Assembly (NCBI GenBank): GCA_023412215.1
Contig: JAEYNX010000014.1
Span: 248,001 to 312,000, forward strand
Source: Bacillota bacterium
GTDB taxonomy: Bacteria; Bacillota; Clostridia; Oscillospirales; Ruminococcaceae
Length of the DNA: 64,000 bases
Direction: 5' to 3'
Each line of letters opens with the position of its first letter. Positions within the stretch are counted from its first letter, which is position 1. Both the position numbers and the translations under genes were made by a program. Under the pieces are notes generated by a model, which worked only from the letters and a program-made list of their open reading frames with translations, had not been told where the DNA came from and made no database searches. Below, in pieces: positions 1 through 7,628 of this stretch.

Positions 1-558
1 AAACTTTCTAAGCTTGTAATGGGGCTGTTATGGGCCAAACCGATGAACCCCTACGAAATAGCCAAGCTGGTAAATATGGATGTGATTCAGGATTGGTTCC
101 CGCTTACCGCCCCCTCCATCTACACCACCGTCAAAAATTTGGAGCGGGACGGTTACATCACAGGAGTGCCGGTCTGGGAGGGGAAGCAGCCGCTCAAAAC
201 CTTGTATTCACTCACCGAGAAAGGCGAGCAGGCGCTAACCGCCGATCTGCTGGCAGGCATGGAATCGTATGAAGCGTTTGCGAGCGATTTTGGCATCTCG
301 CTGTTTCACATCGGTGTGTTGAGTAAGGAAGATGCGCTGCGGTACGCGCAAAAGAGAGCCGAGCACCTGACCGCCTTGCTGGCCAAGGCACAGAAACGGC
401 TTGCGGACAGCCTGCCCCAGGTTCCCTTCAACATGAAGCTGATGCTTACCTACAATGTCTACCGCCTTGAAGCGGCACTAAAGGTGACCCGCAAATTGCT
501 GGGCGAGATTGAAGGCACAGCGGATTGGAATACCTCATTTGTGCGTTTTATGGGCTGA
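1..558 (+). CDS. PadR-family transcriptional regulator (5' truncated)
   Basis: The frame is open from the first base (it reads KLSKLVMGLL before the first in-window ATG at 19), so the true start lies upstream of the window. The visible part has the PadR winged-helix layout: 'MNPYEIAKLV' helix, 'APSIYTTVKNLERDGYI' recognition helix and wing, then a C-terminal helical dimerisation part of about 100 residues as in the PadR/AphA subgroup. PadR proteins are usually dimeric repressors of neighbouring transporter or detoxification genes; the target here cannot be told because the upstream flank is missing. The DNA-binding core is complete enough that only the first 10 or so residues appear absent. 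Confidence 0.85.
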   Translation, partial: KLSKLVMGLLWAKPMNPYEIAKLVNMDVIQDWFPLTAPSIYTTVKNLERDGYITGVPVWEGKQPLKTLYSLTEKGEQALTADLLAGMESYEAFASDFGISLFHIGVLSKEDALRYAQKRAEHLTALLAKAQKRLADSLPQVPFNMKLMLTYNVYRLEAALKVTRKLLGEIEGTADWNTSFVRFMG

Positions 559-642
559 TTTGGGTCATTTTGAGCCAAAAATCACAAGTTATCCCCCTAA
601 AGAATATAGTGTAACAACAAAAATAATAAAGAGGGGATTCAA

Positions 643-1296
643 TTGGCTCAATGTATTACACAACAGCTTAGAACAAACATATTGTCAAAACTCAATGACG
701 CCGCGCTGTATCGTGAGCTTGCGAAACAGGCGCCCAGAGACGATGTCATACCCTTGCTGGAAATCGCAAACGACGATGAGCAGCAGGCGGAGGACTTTCA
801 GTGCATCTACCAGTCGTTGACCGGCTGTGGCTTTGACCCCATCGTCGACACCCCGACACTGGAAGAACCGTACCGAGATATCTTGCGCAACAGGGTTTTG
901 GCTGAAAGCGAAGACTTTAGAAAATACGGGGAACAATCCCTCGGCTGCAGGCAAAACCCACAGCTGCAAAATGCCCTCGCCTGCGCCAGCATTAACCAGA
1001 ACGTGCACGCCCTAAACCTTTTGGCGCTGCTCAGCCAGCCGGAACCGGCGAAGCTCAACCAAGTGGAAGCGGCACAGATCAAGCAGGTGGAAGCGGCACA
1101 GATCAAGCAGGTGGAAGCGGCGCAGATCAACCAGGCACAGGCAGCACAGATCAATCAGGCACAGCCGTCACAGATCAACCAGGCGCAGCCGTCACCGTTC
1201 AACCAGGTACAGGCAGCACAAATCAACCAAGCGCAGGCGGCTCAGATCAACCAAGCTCAAGCGGCTCAGCTTTACCAAAAACCGACGATAAAATAA
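643..1296 (+). CDS. Ferritin-like protein with C-terminal octapeptide repeats
   Basis: Translation should start at TTG 643, because GAGGGG at 631-636 sits 6 nt upstream and no ATG is well placed. Residues 1-135 read like the four-helix ferritin/rubrerythrin-like proteins of Firmicutes ('LNDAALYRELAKQAP', 'EIANDDEQQAEDFQCIYQSLTG', 'DFRKYGEQ', 'HALNLL'). The usual metal-ligand pattern DExxHA is replaced by DDEQQAE, and the second ExxH by NQNVHA, so di-iron binding may be lost. From residue 137 the protein becomes about nine tandem 8-residue units close to QINQAQAA. The N-terminal fold assignment is by pattern only. It lies between a PadR gene and an iron-type regulator, so a role in metal or stress physiology is possible but unproven. 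Confidence 0.6.
   Translation: MAQCITQQLRTNILSKLNDAALYRELAKQAPRDDVIPLLEIANDDEQQAEDFQCIYQSLTGCGFDPIVDTPTLEEPYRDILRNRVLAESEDFRKYGEQSLGCRQNPQLQNALACASINQNVHALNLLALLSQPEPAKLNQVEAAQIKQVEAAQIKQVEAAQINQAQAAQINQAQPSQINQAQPSPFNQVQAAQINQAQAAQINQAQAAQLYQKPTIK
1051..1266 (+). repeat. 24-bp in-frame tandem repeat, nine units
   Basis: Nine 24-bp units in phase with the reading frame encode the 8-residue motif QINQAQAA and variants (QIKQVEAA early, QINQAQPS in the middle, PFNQVQAA once). Units 2 and 3 are almost identical, as are units 8 and 9, which points to repeated slippage or unequal crossing over. A length-variable polar, Gln-rich tail is the expected product. Confidence 0.9.
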
Positions 1297-1332
1297 AAAT
1301 TACAGCTGGCCCAATACTCTATACATATTCGC

Positions 1333-1812
1333 TTATCGGTGTTCATCCAGAAAGACCTGCAATTGTTTTTTAACCGTCGGATGCTGCGTAAAGAAACAGA
1401 GCAGCGCATCCAGACGGCCCACCGTTTCGGGGCGCAGCGAGTGCTCGATAAGCTCGGTCTCCTCCAGTGGGTCGTCGCTCTTTACAAGCTCCAAAAAGGC
1501 TTGCACCGTATTATGGCGCCGCAGCAACGCGGCGCCTATTTCTTTGCCCGAGGGGGTGAGAAAGATGATCTCGTACCGCTCGTATTTCAGCAGGCCGAGC
1601 TGTGAGAGCTTAAAGATCATCTTAGAGGCGGAGGAGGGCTTGACGTGCAAAAGCTGTGACAGCCTGCCGATGCGTGTATACTGCTCCTGCATACAGAGCC
1701 GGTAGGCCATTTCAAGATAGTCCTCCATGGCCGGGGTGAGGGTATCGCCCTGTTGGTTGATCAGCTGGTATCCCCGCACGGTATGGAATTCTGCGCTGCT
1801 GTCGCCGTTCAT
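1333..1812 (-). CDS. DtxR/MntR-family metal-dependent repressor
   Basis: The protein has the iron-dependent repressor layout: an N-terminal winged helix ('LTPAMEDYLEMAYRL', 'IGRLSQLLHVKPSSASKMIFKLSQLGLLKYERY') followed by the dimerisation/metal-binding region ('GKEIGAALLRRHNTVQAFLELV', 'ETELIEHSLRPETVGRLD', 'CFFTQHP'). I place the start at ATG 1812 because AAAGGG lies 9 nt upstream; the ATG at 1821 directly abuts that site, and the frame open to 2019 has no support. The resulting 159 residues are close to MntR length, with no SH3-like C-terminal domain. It is divergent from feoA-feoB, so it probably controls ferrous iron uptake (inference); Mn specificity cannot be excluded. Confidence 0.85.
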   Translation of the reverse strand: MNGDSSAEFHTVRGYQLINQQGDTLTPAMEDYLEMAYRLCMQEQYTRIGRLSQLLHVKPSSASKMIFKLSQLGLLKYERYEIIFLTPSGKEIGAALLRRHNTVQAFLELVKSDDPLEETELIEHSLRPETVGRLDALLCFFTQHPTVKKQLQVFLDEHR

Positions 1813-2003
1813 CGCGTTCATCCCTTTGCTTTTAGCACTGTTTAAAACCGGTTCTTCTACCCCGCTTTGAGCGGACGGCAACAACGACGTTGCAGAATAA
1901 CTTAAGCGGTAATCTGACGGCCCAAAGCCGCCCGCGCCGCTCTTATAACGGCGTATTATAAAGGAAATTTTATCCTCTACTCCAAAGTATATTCGGAACA
2001 CTT

Positions 2004-2050
2004 TTAGTTTAGTAACCATATATTAGTTTAGGGAAACTTTCCCATATAAT
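2004..2050 (+). promoter_or_regulatory. Candidate feo promoter and metal-regulator operator
   Basis: A -10 hexamer TATAAT is at 2045-2050. In front of it are two copies of TTAGTTTAG (2004-2012 and 2023-2031), 19 bp apart start to start, and a perfect 13-bp palindrome GGGAAACTTTCCC at 2031-2043, exactly in the -35/-10 spacer. The -35 is weak. The position between the divergent DtxR-type gene and feoA suits an autoregulated operator. DtxR/IdeR boxes are also TTAG-rich, but this is not an exact match. Confidence 0.5.
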
Positions 2051-2075
2051 TACTCGAAGATGGAGGATGTATGTC

Positions 2076-2315
2076 ATGAACAGCACCGAAATTCCACTAA
2101 ATAAGCTGCCGATGGGCAAAAAGGCAAGCGTGACCGCCTTGGTGTCCGACGGGGGCGACAGGCGAAGGATGCTCGACCTTGGCGTGATCAGCGGCACCGA
2201 GATTCAGCCGCTCTACAAAAGCCCCTCCGGTAACCCTGTGGCGTACCTTATCCGGGGCGCGGTCATTGCGCTGCGCACCGATGTGGCCGGAAAGATTTTA
2301 GTCACCGCACCGTAA
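2076..2315 (+). CDS. feoA: FeoA-type ferrous iron transport accessory protein
   Basis: This is a small SH3-like FeoA protein of 79 residues: 'LPMGKKASVTALVSDGGDRRRMLDLGVISGTEIQPLYKSPSGNPVAYLIRG..' with the typical LGV..G and VAYxIRG signatures. GGAGG at 2062-2066 puts the start at ATG 2076 (9 nt spacing); the upstream in-frame ATG 2067 abuts the ribosome site. FeoA helps the FeoB permease, probably through its cytosolic G domain. The feoB gene follows after a 207-nt gap that holds a repeat element. The stop codon itself forms the first bases of that element. Confidence 0.9.
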   Translation: MNSTEIPLNKLPMGKKASVTALVSDGGDRRRMLDLGVISGTEIQPLYKSPSGNPVAYLIRGAVIALRTDVAGKILVTAP

Positions 2316-2418
2316 TACTAATTCCAATAAGAAATAAACCGTAAAAATTCTTTACAAAAGGCGTAAATGGAGCCTTTTGCTCGAATTTTATCTATATCTC
2401 TAATTGAAATAAGTATTA
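2313..2418 (+). repeat. Repeat family A, copy 1 (MITE-like, 106 bp)
   Basis: This element has imperfect terminal inverted repeats: it opens TAATACTAATTCCAATAAG and closes with the reverse of TAATACTTATTTCAATTAG. Inside is a stem AAAAGGC...GCCTTTT flanked by AAATTC/GAATTT. A second, nearly full-length copy lies inverted at 46288-46391 and a short derivative at 14799-14830. It carries no ORF. The rest of the feoA-feoB gap (2419-2507) shows nothing else clear. Confidence 0.75.
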
Positions 2419-2522
2419 AACAACCGTGGGGCGCGCCGCTTATGTTGAAGCCGAGAATACATAGAAAATCGTTCGCTTAGGCGGCTTTTCCCCCGCTATT
2501 ACATATTGGGAGGATTCATCCG

Positions 2523-4676
2523 ATGGGACTGACAAACCGGGAAACGGGTGCCGGTATTTTAAAAAACTGGCGCAAAGCCGTGCCCGACGAAAAGGCTCAG
2601 GGGTTTGTGACGGCGCTGGCCGGCAACCCCAACGTCGGCAAAAGCACGGTATTTAACGGCCTGACGGGGCTTAACCAGCACACGGGCAACTGGCCGGGCA
2701 AAACGGTTGCGAGCGCGCGGGGAAGCTACCGTTACAACAACAAAACCTATACACTCGTGGATATTCCGGGCACCTATTCCCTCATGGCCAACTCGGCGGA
2801 GGAGGAGATTGCGCGCAACTTCATCTGCTTCGGCAGGCCGGACGTCACGGTTGTGGTGGTGGACGCCACCTGCCTTGAGCGCAACCTAAACCTTGTGCTG
2901 CAGACCACGGAGATCACCGGCCGCGTGGTGGTTTGTGTAAACCTGCTGGACGAAGCGAAAAAGAAGAAGATACATATCAACCTGCCGCTGCTCAGCAAAA
3001 GGCTGGGGGTGCCCGTGGTGGGCACCAGCGCCCGCAGCGGCAAGGGGCTTGACCGACTGATGGAGACCGTGCACGAAACCGTGAGCGGCAAATCAGATAC
3101 ACAGCCGCTTCGGGTGGTGTACGATAAGGCGATAGAGGACGCGGTTTCTCTGCTCATCCCCACTGTCGAGGCTGTTCTTCAGGGGGGCCTTAACAGCCGG
3201 TGGGTGGCGCTCAAGCTGCTGGACGCGGATGAGAGCCTCATCGCCGCGCTCAATGAGTACCTTGGCCGCGACATCCTGCAAGACGGGCAGGTGGCCGCTC
3301 AGCTTGCCGCCGCAAAGGCGCTGCTGGCCGAAAACGGCTTAACCCCCGTGCTGCTGCGCGACAGCATCGTCACCAGTATCGTGAAGGTGTGCGAACAGAC
3401 CTTTCGCGAAACGGTCACCGTTTACCGCGACGGGTACAATGTGCGCGACCATCGGCTGGATAAGATACTCACCTCCAAGCTCACGGGCATCCCTATCATG
3501 CTCCTGCTCTTGTTCGGTGTGTTCTGGCTGACCATCACGGGGGCAAACTACCCCTCCGAGCTGTTGGCTACTGGCTTCTTCAAGCTTCAGGAGCACTTAA
3601 ACGGCTTCTTTACAGGGCTCTCGGCACCCGAATGGCTCACCGGCCTTGTGGTGGACGGGGTTTACAAAACGCTGGCGTGGGTCATCTCGGTGATGCTGCC
3701 GCCCATGGCCATCTTTTTCCCGCTCTTTACGCTGCTGGAGGACTCGGGGTACCTGCCGCGCATCGCGTTTAACCTTGACAATGTCTTTCGCAAGGCCTGC
3801 GCGCACGGCAAGCAGGCGCTGACCATGTGCATGGGCTTTGGCTGCAACGCCTGCGGCGTTATCGGCTGCCGCATCATCGAGTCGCCGCGCGAGCGGATGA
3901 TCGCCATACTCACCAACAACTTTGTGCCCTGCAACGGGCGCTTCCCCACCCTCATTGCCATCATCACCATGTTCTTTGCGGGCGTCGCCGCAGCGCCGTA
4001 CCAATCGGTGCTCTCCACGCTCCTGCTCACGGGTGTGATTGTGCTGGGGGTGATGATGACGCTCGCGGTGTCGAGGCTGCTCTCCAAAACCATTCTCAAG
4101 GGCCTGCCCTCCTCCTTTAACCTTGAACTCCCCCCCTACCGCAGGCCGCAGATCGGCAAGATCATCGTGCGCTCGGTGCTGGACAGAACGCTGTTCGTCT
4201 TGGGGCGCGCGGTGATGACGGCGGCGCCCGCCGGGCTGATCATCTGGGGGATGGCGAACCTGCAGGCGGGCGGGGTGTCGCTGCTCACCCACTGCGCGAA
4301 CTTCCTGCAGCCGCTGGCGCACCTCATGGGGATGGACGGTTATATCCTGCTCGCGTTTATCCTGGGCTTCCCCGCCAACGAGATCGTGGTGCCCATTATC
4401 ATTATGAGCTACCTTTCCACCGGCTCGCTCACCGATTTTTCGAGCCTTGCCGACCTGCATACCCTGCTGCTGAACAACGGCTGGACGTGGCTTACCGCCG
4501 TTTGCGTGATGCTGTTCTCGCTCATGCACTGGCCCTGCGCCACCACCTGCCTTACCATTAAAAAAGAGACCAAAAGCCTTCGCTGGACCTTTGCCGCCTT
4601 TGCCATCCCCACCGCGCTCGGTATGGTCTTCTGCATTGCGGTGGCCGGCGCCGCGCGTTTATTGGGTCTTGCATAA
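2523..4676 (+). CDS. feoB: Ferrous iron transport protein B
   Basis: This 717-residue inner-membrane Fe(II) transporter starts at ATG 2523 behind GGGAGG. The N-terminal G domain shows G1 GNPNVGKST (residues 34-42), G3 DIPGTYSL, G4 NLLDEA and G5 SARSGKG, followed by the helical GDI-like region. The membrane part has the two FeoB gate repeats with the conserved cysteine region 'GFGCNACGVIGCRIIESPRERMI' and 'NNFVPCNGRFPT'. Length is normal for the family. It works with feoA upstream to import Fe2+ under anoxic conditions, probably under the divergent DtxR-type regulator. No frameshift or missing motif was seen. Confidence 0.97.
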   Translation: MGLTNRETGAGILKNWRKAVPDEKAQGFVTALAGNPNVGKSTVFNGLTGLNQHTGNWPGKTVASARGSYRYNNKTYTLVDIPGTYSLMANSAEEEIARNFICFGRPDVTVVVVDATCLERNLNLVLQTTEITGRVVVCVNLLDEAKKKKIHINLPLLSKRLGVPVVGTSARSGKGLDRLMETVHETVSGKSDTQPLRVVYDKAIEDAVSLLIPTVEAVLQGGLNSRWVALKLLDADESLIAALNEYLGRDILQDGQVAAQLAAAKALLAENGLTPVLLRDSIVTSIVKVCEQTFRETVTVYRDGYNVRDHRLDKILTSKLTGIPIMLLLLFGVFWLTITGANYPSELLATGFFKLQEHLNGFFTGLSAPEWLTGLVVDGVYKTLAWVISVMLPPMAIFFPLFTLLEDSGYLPRIAFNLDNVFRKACAHGKQALTMCMGFGCNACGVIGCRIIESPRERMIAILTNNFVPCNGRFPTLIAIITMFFAGVAAAPYQSVLSTLLLTGVIVLGVMMTLAVSRLLSKTILKGLPSSFNLELPPYRRPQIGKIIVRSVLDRTLFVLGRAVMTAAPAGLIIWGMANLQAGGVSLLTHCANFLQPLAHLMGMDGYILLAFILGFPANEIVVPIIIMSYLSTGSLTDFSSLADLHTLLLNNGWTWLTAVCVMLFSLMHWPCATTCLTIKKETKSLRWTFAAFAIPTALGMVFCIAVAGAARLLGLA

Positions 4677-4695
4677 AGATATCCTTCGTGTGTCA

Positions 4696-4732
4696 CAGGA
4701 GCCCCGCCGGCATGTTACCGGTGGGGCTCCTG
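4696..4732 (+). terminator. Hairpin after feoB
   Basis: The stem CAGGAGCCCC-g-CCGG pairs with CCGG-t-GGGGCTCCTG around a 7-nt loop, just after the feoB stop. There is no T-run behind it, so it may be a weak terminator or an mRNA 3' stabiliser. Confidence 0.6.
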
Positions 4733-4758
4733 TCATGCCGTGCGGAAATGTACAAGGC

Positions 4759-4787
4759 TTGACTGCAACTAAATATTTTGATAAAAT
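4759..4787 (+). promoter_or_regulatory. Promoter of the mef-like leader
   Basis: TTGACT at 4759-4764 and TAAAAT at 4782-4787 are separated by 17 bp. Transcription would begin near 4794 and run through the two leader ORFs and the attenuator before reaching the efflux gene. Confidence 0.8.
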
Positions 4788-4817
4788 GACTTTACTACCC
4801 ATGAAAGGAATGTGAAT

Positions 4818-4838
4818 ATGGGATACCTGTTTCTGTAG
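4818..4838 (+). CDS. Leader peptide 1 (MGYLFL) of efflux attenuator
   Basis: This is a six-codon ORF, MGYLFL, with AAAGGA at 4804-4809 spaced 8 nt. Its 3' half (CTGTTTCTG, 4827-4835) is also the 5' arm of a long stem that pairs with 4896-4904. Translation, or stalling on it in the presence of a ribosome-binding drug, would therefore change the leader fold. Very short leader peptides in front of macrolide resistance genes are known to work this way; here the function is inferred. Confidence 0.65.
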   Translation: MGYLFL

Positions 4839-4844
4839 AACTTG

Positions 4845-4910
4845 ATGCGCATTAAAGTTAGCCGCTACGACGGCCTTATTTGCGTGCAGTTCTGGCAGAA
4901 ACAGAAGTAG
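4845..4910 (+). CDS. Leader ORF 2 (21 residues) of efflux attenuator
   Basis: This small ORF starts at ATG 4845 and ends with TAG at 4908-4910; its C-terminus reads ICVQFWQKQK. It has no clear ribosome site of its own and starts 6 nt after the stop of leader peptide 1, so it may be translated by reinitiation. Its last 20 nt contain both alternative pairing partners of the attenuator (4888-4904). Confidence 0.5.
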   Translation: MRIKVSRYDGLICVQFWQKQK

Positions 4911-4952
4911 AGGGGGCTTTTATACCCTTTTATAACTTTCTGCCAATTTGCG

Positions 4953-4987
4953 CAAGCATCGCCGTCACAAACGATGCTTGTTTTTTT
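4953..4987 (+). terminator. Attenuator terminator before mef-like gene
   Basis: CAAGCATCG (4953-4961) pairs perfectly with CGATGCTTG (4972-4980) and is followed by seven T residues. It lies 22 nt before the efflux gene start, so it would stop basal transcription unless antitermination occurs. Confidence 0.85.
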
Positions 4988-5008
4988 ATGCAGTTTGGAG
5001 GAATACAC

Positions 5009-6223
5009 TTGAATAGTTGGAAGAAAACATTCACAACCATCTGGGCGGGGCAGGCGGTTTCGCTGCTTACCAGCGCCATTATCCAAAGCGCGATCATCTG
5101 GCACATCACCGCTCAAACAGGCTCGGCCACCGTGCTCTCGCTGGCCTCGCTGATAGGGTACCTGCCACTGGCGCTGTTCTCCCCCTTCATCGGCAGCCTG
5201 ATAGACCGCTTAAACCGCAAAACAATTATGATCGTCGCCGACCTTGTCATCGCCGCCGTGAGTGTGCTGCTGGCGGCAGCGGACTGGACAGGTATGCTCT
5301 CAATCCCCGTCATCTATGCGGCGCTGTTTGTGCGTGCGGTGGGAACAGCCTTTCACGCACCCTGCCTGCAGGCGGTCACGCCGCTGATCGTCCCGTCCGA
5401 CAAGCTGGTCAAATGCGGCGGATACACCTATACGCTGCAGTCGCTGTCGCTGGTTCTAAGCCCCGCCATCGCCGCGGCCGTCTATCCGGTACTGCCCTTC
5501 GGCACGATTATTATGCTCGATGCGGTGGGCGCGGCGGCCGGGATTTTTACCGTCGCCATCTCAAAAATCCCCGCGCTGCCGGAAAGCGGCGAGAAGAAGG
5601 AGCTTCGCGTTTTGCAGGATTCCGTTGAAGGGTTAAAACGCCTTTACCAGGAAAAAGGCCTGTTCTTCTTGGTGCTGATCGGGAGCCTCTTCTCCCTCGC
5701 GTATATCCCCGTGAGCAGCCTTTACCCGCTGATGAGTATGTCTTATTTCGGCGGCACCACCACGCACGCGGGGATCGTGGAAATCGCCTTTTCCGGCGGC
5801 ATGCTGCTGGGCGGCCTCGTTTTAGGCCTATGGGGCGGCACCAGGAATAAAATGGTTACCATTACCGTCGCGACTGCCGTCATGGGGCTTACCCTTGTGG
5901 GTATGGGGCTGCTTCCGCCGACAGGGTACCTGATATTCACGGCATTGACGCTGGTTACCGGCTTTGCGGCGCCCTTCTTTTCAACGCCGTTTATGACCAT
6001 CATCCAGCAGAAAATCCCGCCCGACTTTCTCGGCAGGGTGATCGGCGTTTCATCGTCCCTGATGGCGCTCGCCTGCCCTATAGGGCTTTCGCTGTCGGGC
6101 ATGTTCGCCGAACGTGTGGGCGTGACAAACTGGTTTTTGATCAGTGCCGTTTTAACACTCGCCTGTATGGTGCTCTGCGTCGGGCTAAAATCGGTGCGCA
6201 GATTAGATAGCGACAAAACTTAA
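5009..6223 (+). CDS. Mef-type macrolide efflux MFS transporter
   Basis: The start is TTG 5009 (NSWKKTF...), set by TTGGAGGA at 4995-5002. The longer open frame back to 4880 runs through the attenuator and is not coding. The product of 404 residues has 12 predicted membrane segments. It matches the Mef(A)/Mef(E) family along its length as I remember it: 'IWAGQAVSLLTSAIIQ', 'TGSATVLSLASLIGYLP', 'RAVGTAFHAPCLQAVTPLIVP', 'LGRVIGVSSSLMALACPIGL'. Such proteins export 14- and 15-membered macrolides with the proton gradient. The leader with two short ORFs and a terminator fits drug-inducible expression. No msr(D)-like ABC-F gene follows. Substrate identity is inferred. Confidence 0.85.
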   Translation: MNSWKKTFTTIWAGQAVSLLTSAIIQSAIIWHITAQTGSATVLSLASLIGYLPLALFSPFIGSLIDRLNRKTIMIVADLVIAAVSVLLAAADWTGMLSIPVIYAALFVRAVGTAFHAPCLQAVTPLIVPSDKLVKCGGYTYTLQSLSLVLSPAIAAAVYPVLPFGTIIMLDAVGAAAGIFTVAISKIPALPESGEKKELRVLQDSVEGLKRLYQEKGLFFLVLIGSLFSLAYIPVSSLYPLMSMSYFGGTTTHAGIVEIAFSGGMLLGGLVLGLWGGTRNKMVTITVATAVMGLTLVGMGLLPPTGYLIFTALTLVTGFAAPFFSTPFMTIIQQKIPPDFLGRVIGVSSSLMALACPIGLSLSGMFAERVGVTNWFLISAVLTLACMVLCVGLKSVRRLDSDKT

Positions 6224-6261
6224 CCTTATCCCTTTGGCCTCTAAACGAACCGGGGCATAAG

Positions 6262-6300
6262 CAAAAGAGGCGTCTGCCGCCAGGGCAGACGCCTCTTTTG
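6262..6300. terminator. Bidirectional terminator
   Basis: A 17-bp stem CAAAAGAGGCGTCTGCC closes on itself around a 4-5 nt loop. Its A-rich and T-rich flanks let it work on both strands, separating the plus-strand efflux gene from the minus-strand nagA. The remaining gap to 6469 shows nothing else convincing. Confidence 0.85.
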
Positions 6301-6469
6301 TTTGGGAGGAGTGTTGTTATTGTAAAGGCATTCACAGCCTTGTGGTGAGATACGCCATTTGGCTGCGGGGATAGTGCCTTATACGAAATTTTACCGGATA
6401 GGGGGTAATCCCCCACACCATCATGCCGCCTGATACGCTCCTGCGGCCATGTATAGCAGGATTCGTATA

Positions 6470-7609
6470 CTACAGGCTGATCTCGCGCCCGCCCACAAAC
6501 ACGCGGCGGACAGTCAAATCCTTATCCAGCAACACGAGGTCGGCAAGCTTGCCTACCTTGATGCTGCCTATCTGCTCCTGCCTGCCGATTGCGCGGGCGG
6601 GGTTATAGGACGCGGCCTTGACCGCCTGCTCAAGCGGGACGCCAAAGCCGACGGCGCGGCGCACGCATTCCATCAGGTTTACCGCGGAGCCCGCGATGGT
6701 GCCGTTCTCCAGTGTCGCCTTGAAGTTTTTCACCTGCACGGTCTGCCCGCCCAGCTCATAGATGCCGTCCGGCATGCCGGCGGCGCGCATGGCGTCGGAC
6801 ACAAACACCACGCGGTCGCTGCCAAACAGCGCAAAGGTCTCGCGCACCACCACCGGGTGCACATGAATGCCGTCGCTGATCAGCTCCACCGTGGCGCTGC
6901 TCTCAAACAGGGCGCCCACCACCGAGGGGTCCCGGTGGCTTTGCGCGGGCATGGCGTTGTACAGGTGGGTGGCGTTGGTGTAGCCGTTGGCAAGGGCGTG
7001 GGCCGTCTGCGCGTAGCTTGCGTTGGTGTGGGCGACCGAGAGCACATATTGCCCGCGGGCCTGTTTTAAAAACGCGTCCTGCCCGTCGGTTTCGGGCGCT
7101 ACCGCCACCACGCGGGTGATAAAGCCGCCCGCTTTGTCAAGGCGCCTGAGCATCTCGTAATCGGGCGGGATGATGTGCTTCTCTACATGTGCGCCCTTCT
7201 TGGCCTTGCACAGGTAGGGGCCTTCCATGTAAACACCCAGCATGCGGGAATCTCCCGTCTGGTTTATATAATACTCTCCGAGAGAGGAAAATATCGGGGT
7301 GAGGGTCTCCTCGGGCAGCGACATGGTGGTGGCTAAGAAGGAGGTCACCCCGTTGCGGGCGAGGAAATCGGCCATCTTCTTTACCGCCTGCGTGTCGCCG
7401 TCACAGTAATCGCAGCCGCTGTTGCCGTGGTTATGGATGTCGATCAACCCGGGGATCAGCAGCATCCCTTCGGCGTCAACGGCGGGCAGCTCCTGTGCCG
7501 AGCCTTGCGGCAATAGCGACGCAATCGTGTCGTTCTCCACTGCTACATCGAGCGGCACAAAGGCAAAGCTGTCGTTCAGCACGCTGGCATTTCGAATGAT
7601 AAATCCCAT
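6470..7609 (-). CDS. nagA: N-acetylglucosamine-6-phosphate deacetylase
   Basis: This enzyme converts GlcNAc-6-P to GlcN-6-P and acetate in the cytosol. The product is 379 residues from ATG 7609, behind GGAAGGAG (spacing 8); the upstream in-frame extension lacks a ribosome site. The amidohydrolase metal site is visible in 'IPGLIDIHNHG', with 'MEGPYL', 'VAHTNASY', 'THLYNAMPAQSHRDP' and the catalytic Asp in 'FVSDAMRAAG'. It is the last gene of a minus-strand group with a SIS-type deaminase, GlcNAc kinase and second SIS protein, which supplies its substrate. Confidence 0.95.
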   Translation of the reverse strand: MGFIIRNASVLNDSFAFVPLDVAVENDTIASLLPQGSAQELPAVDAEGMLLIPGLIDIHNHGNSGCDYCDGDTQAVKKMADFLARNGVTSFLATTMSLPEETLTPIFSSLGEYYINQTGDSRMLGVYMEGPYLCKAKKGAHVEKHIIPPDYEMLRRLDKAGGFITRVVAVAPETDGQDAFLKQARGQYVLSVAHTNASYAQTAHALANGYTNATHLYNAMPAQSHRDPSVVGALFESSATVELISDGIHVHPVVVRETFALFGSDRVVFVSDAMRAAGMPDGIYELGGQTVQVKNFKATLENGTIAGSAVNLMECVRRAVGFGVPLEQAVKAASYNPARAIGRQEQIGSIKVGKLADLVLLDKDLTVRRVFVGGREISL

Positions 7610-7628
7610 CGGCGTTATCTCCTTCCTG

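Noticed and set aside
1051..1266. Regular 24-bp repeats could be a CRISPR array
   Set aside because: Units are contiguous with no unique spacers and stay in one reading frame, so this is a coding tandem repeat.
1813..2019. Extended N-terminus of the DtxR-type protein
   Set aside because: The 69 extra residues are not conserved in the family, overlap the feo operator region and lack a ribosome site.
3597..4529. 310-codon open frame on the minus strand inside feoB
   Set aside because: It is the antisense of a complete feoB with perfect motifs, is rich in His/Arg/Gln low-complexity sequence and has no ribosome site; a GC-codon shadow.
4880..5008. N-terminal extension of the mef-like protein back to ATG 4880
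   Set aside because: The segment runs through the attenuator hairpin and T-run and has no ribosome site; TTG 5009 with GGAGG matches the family start.
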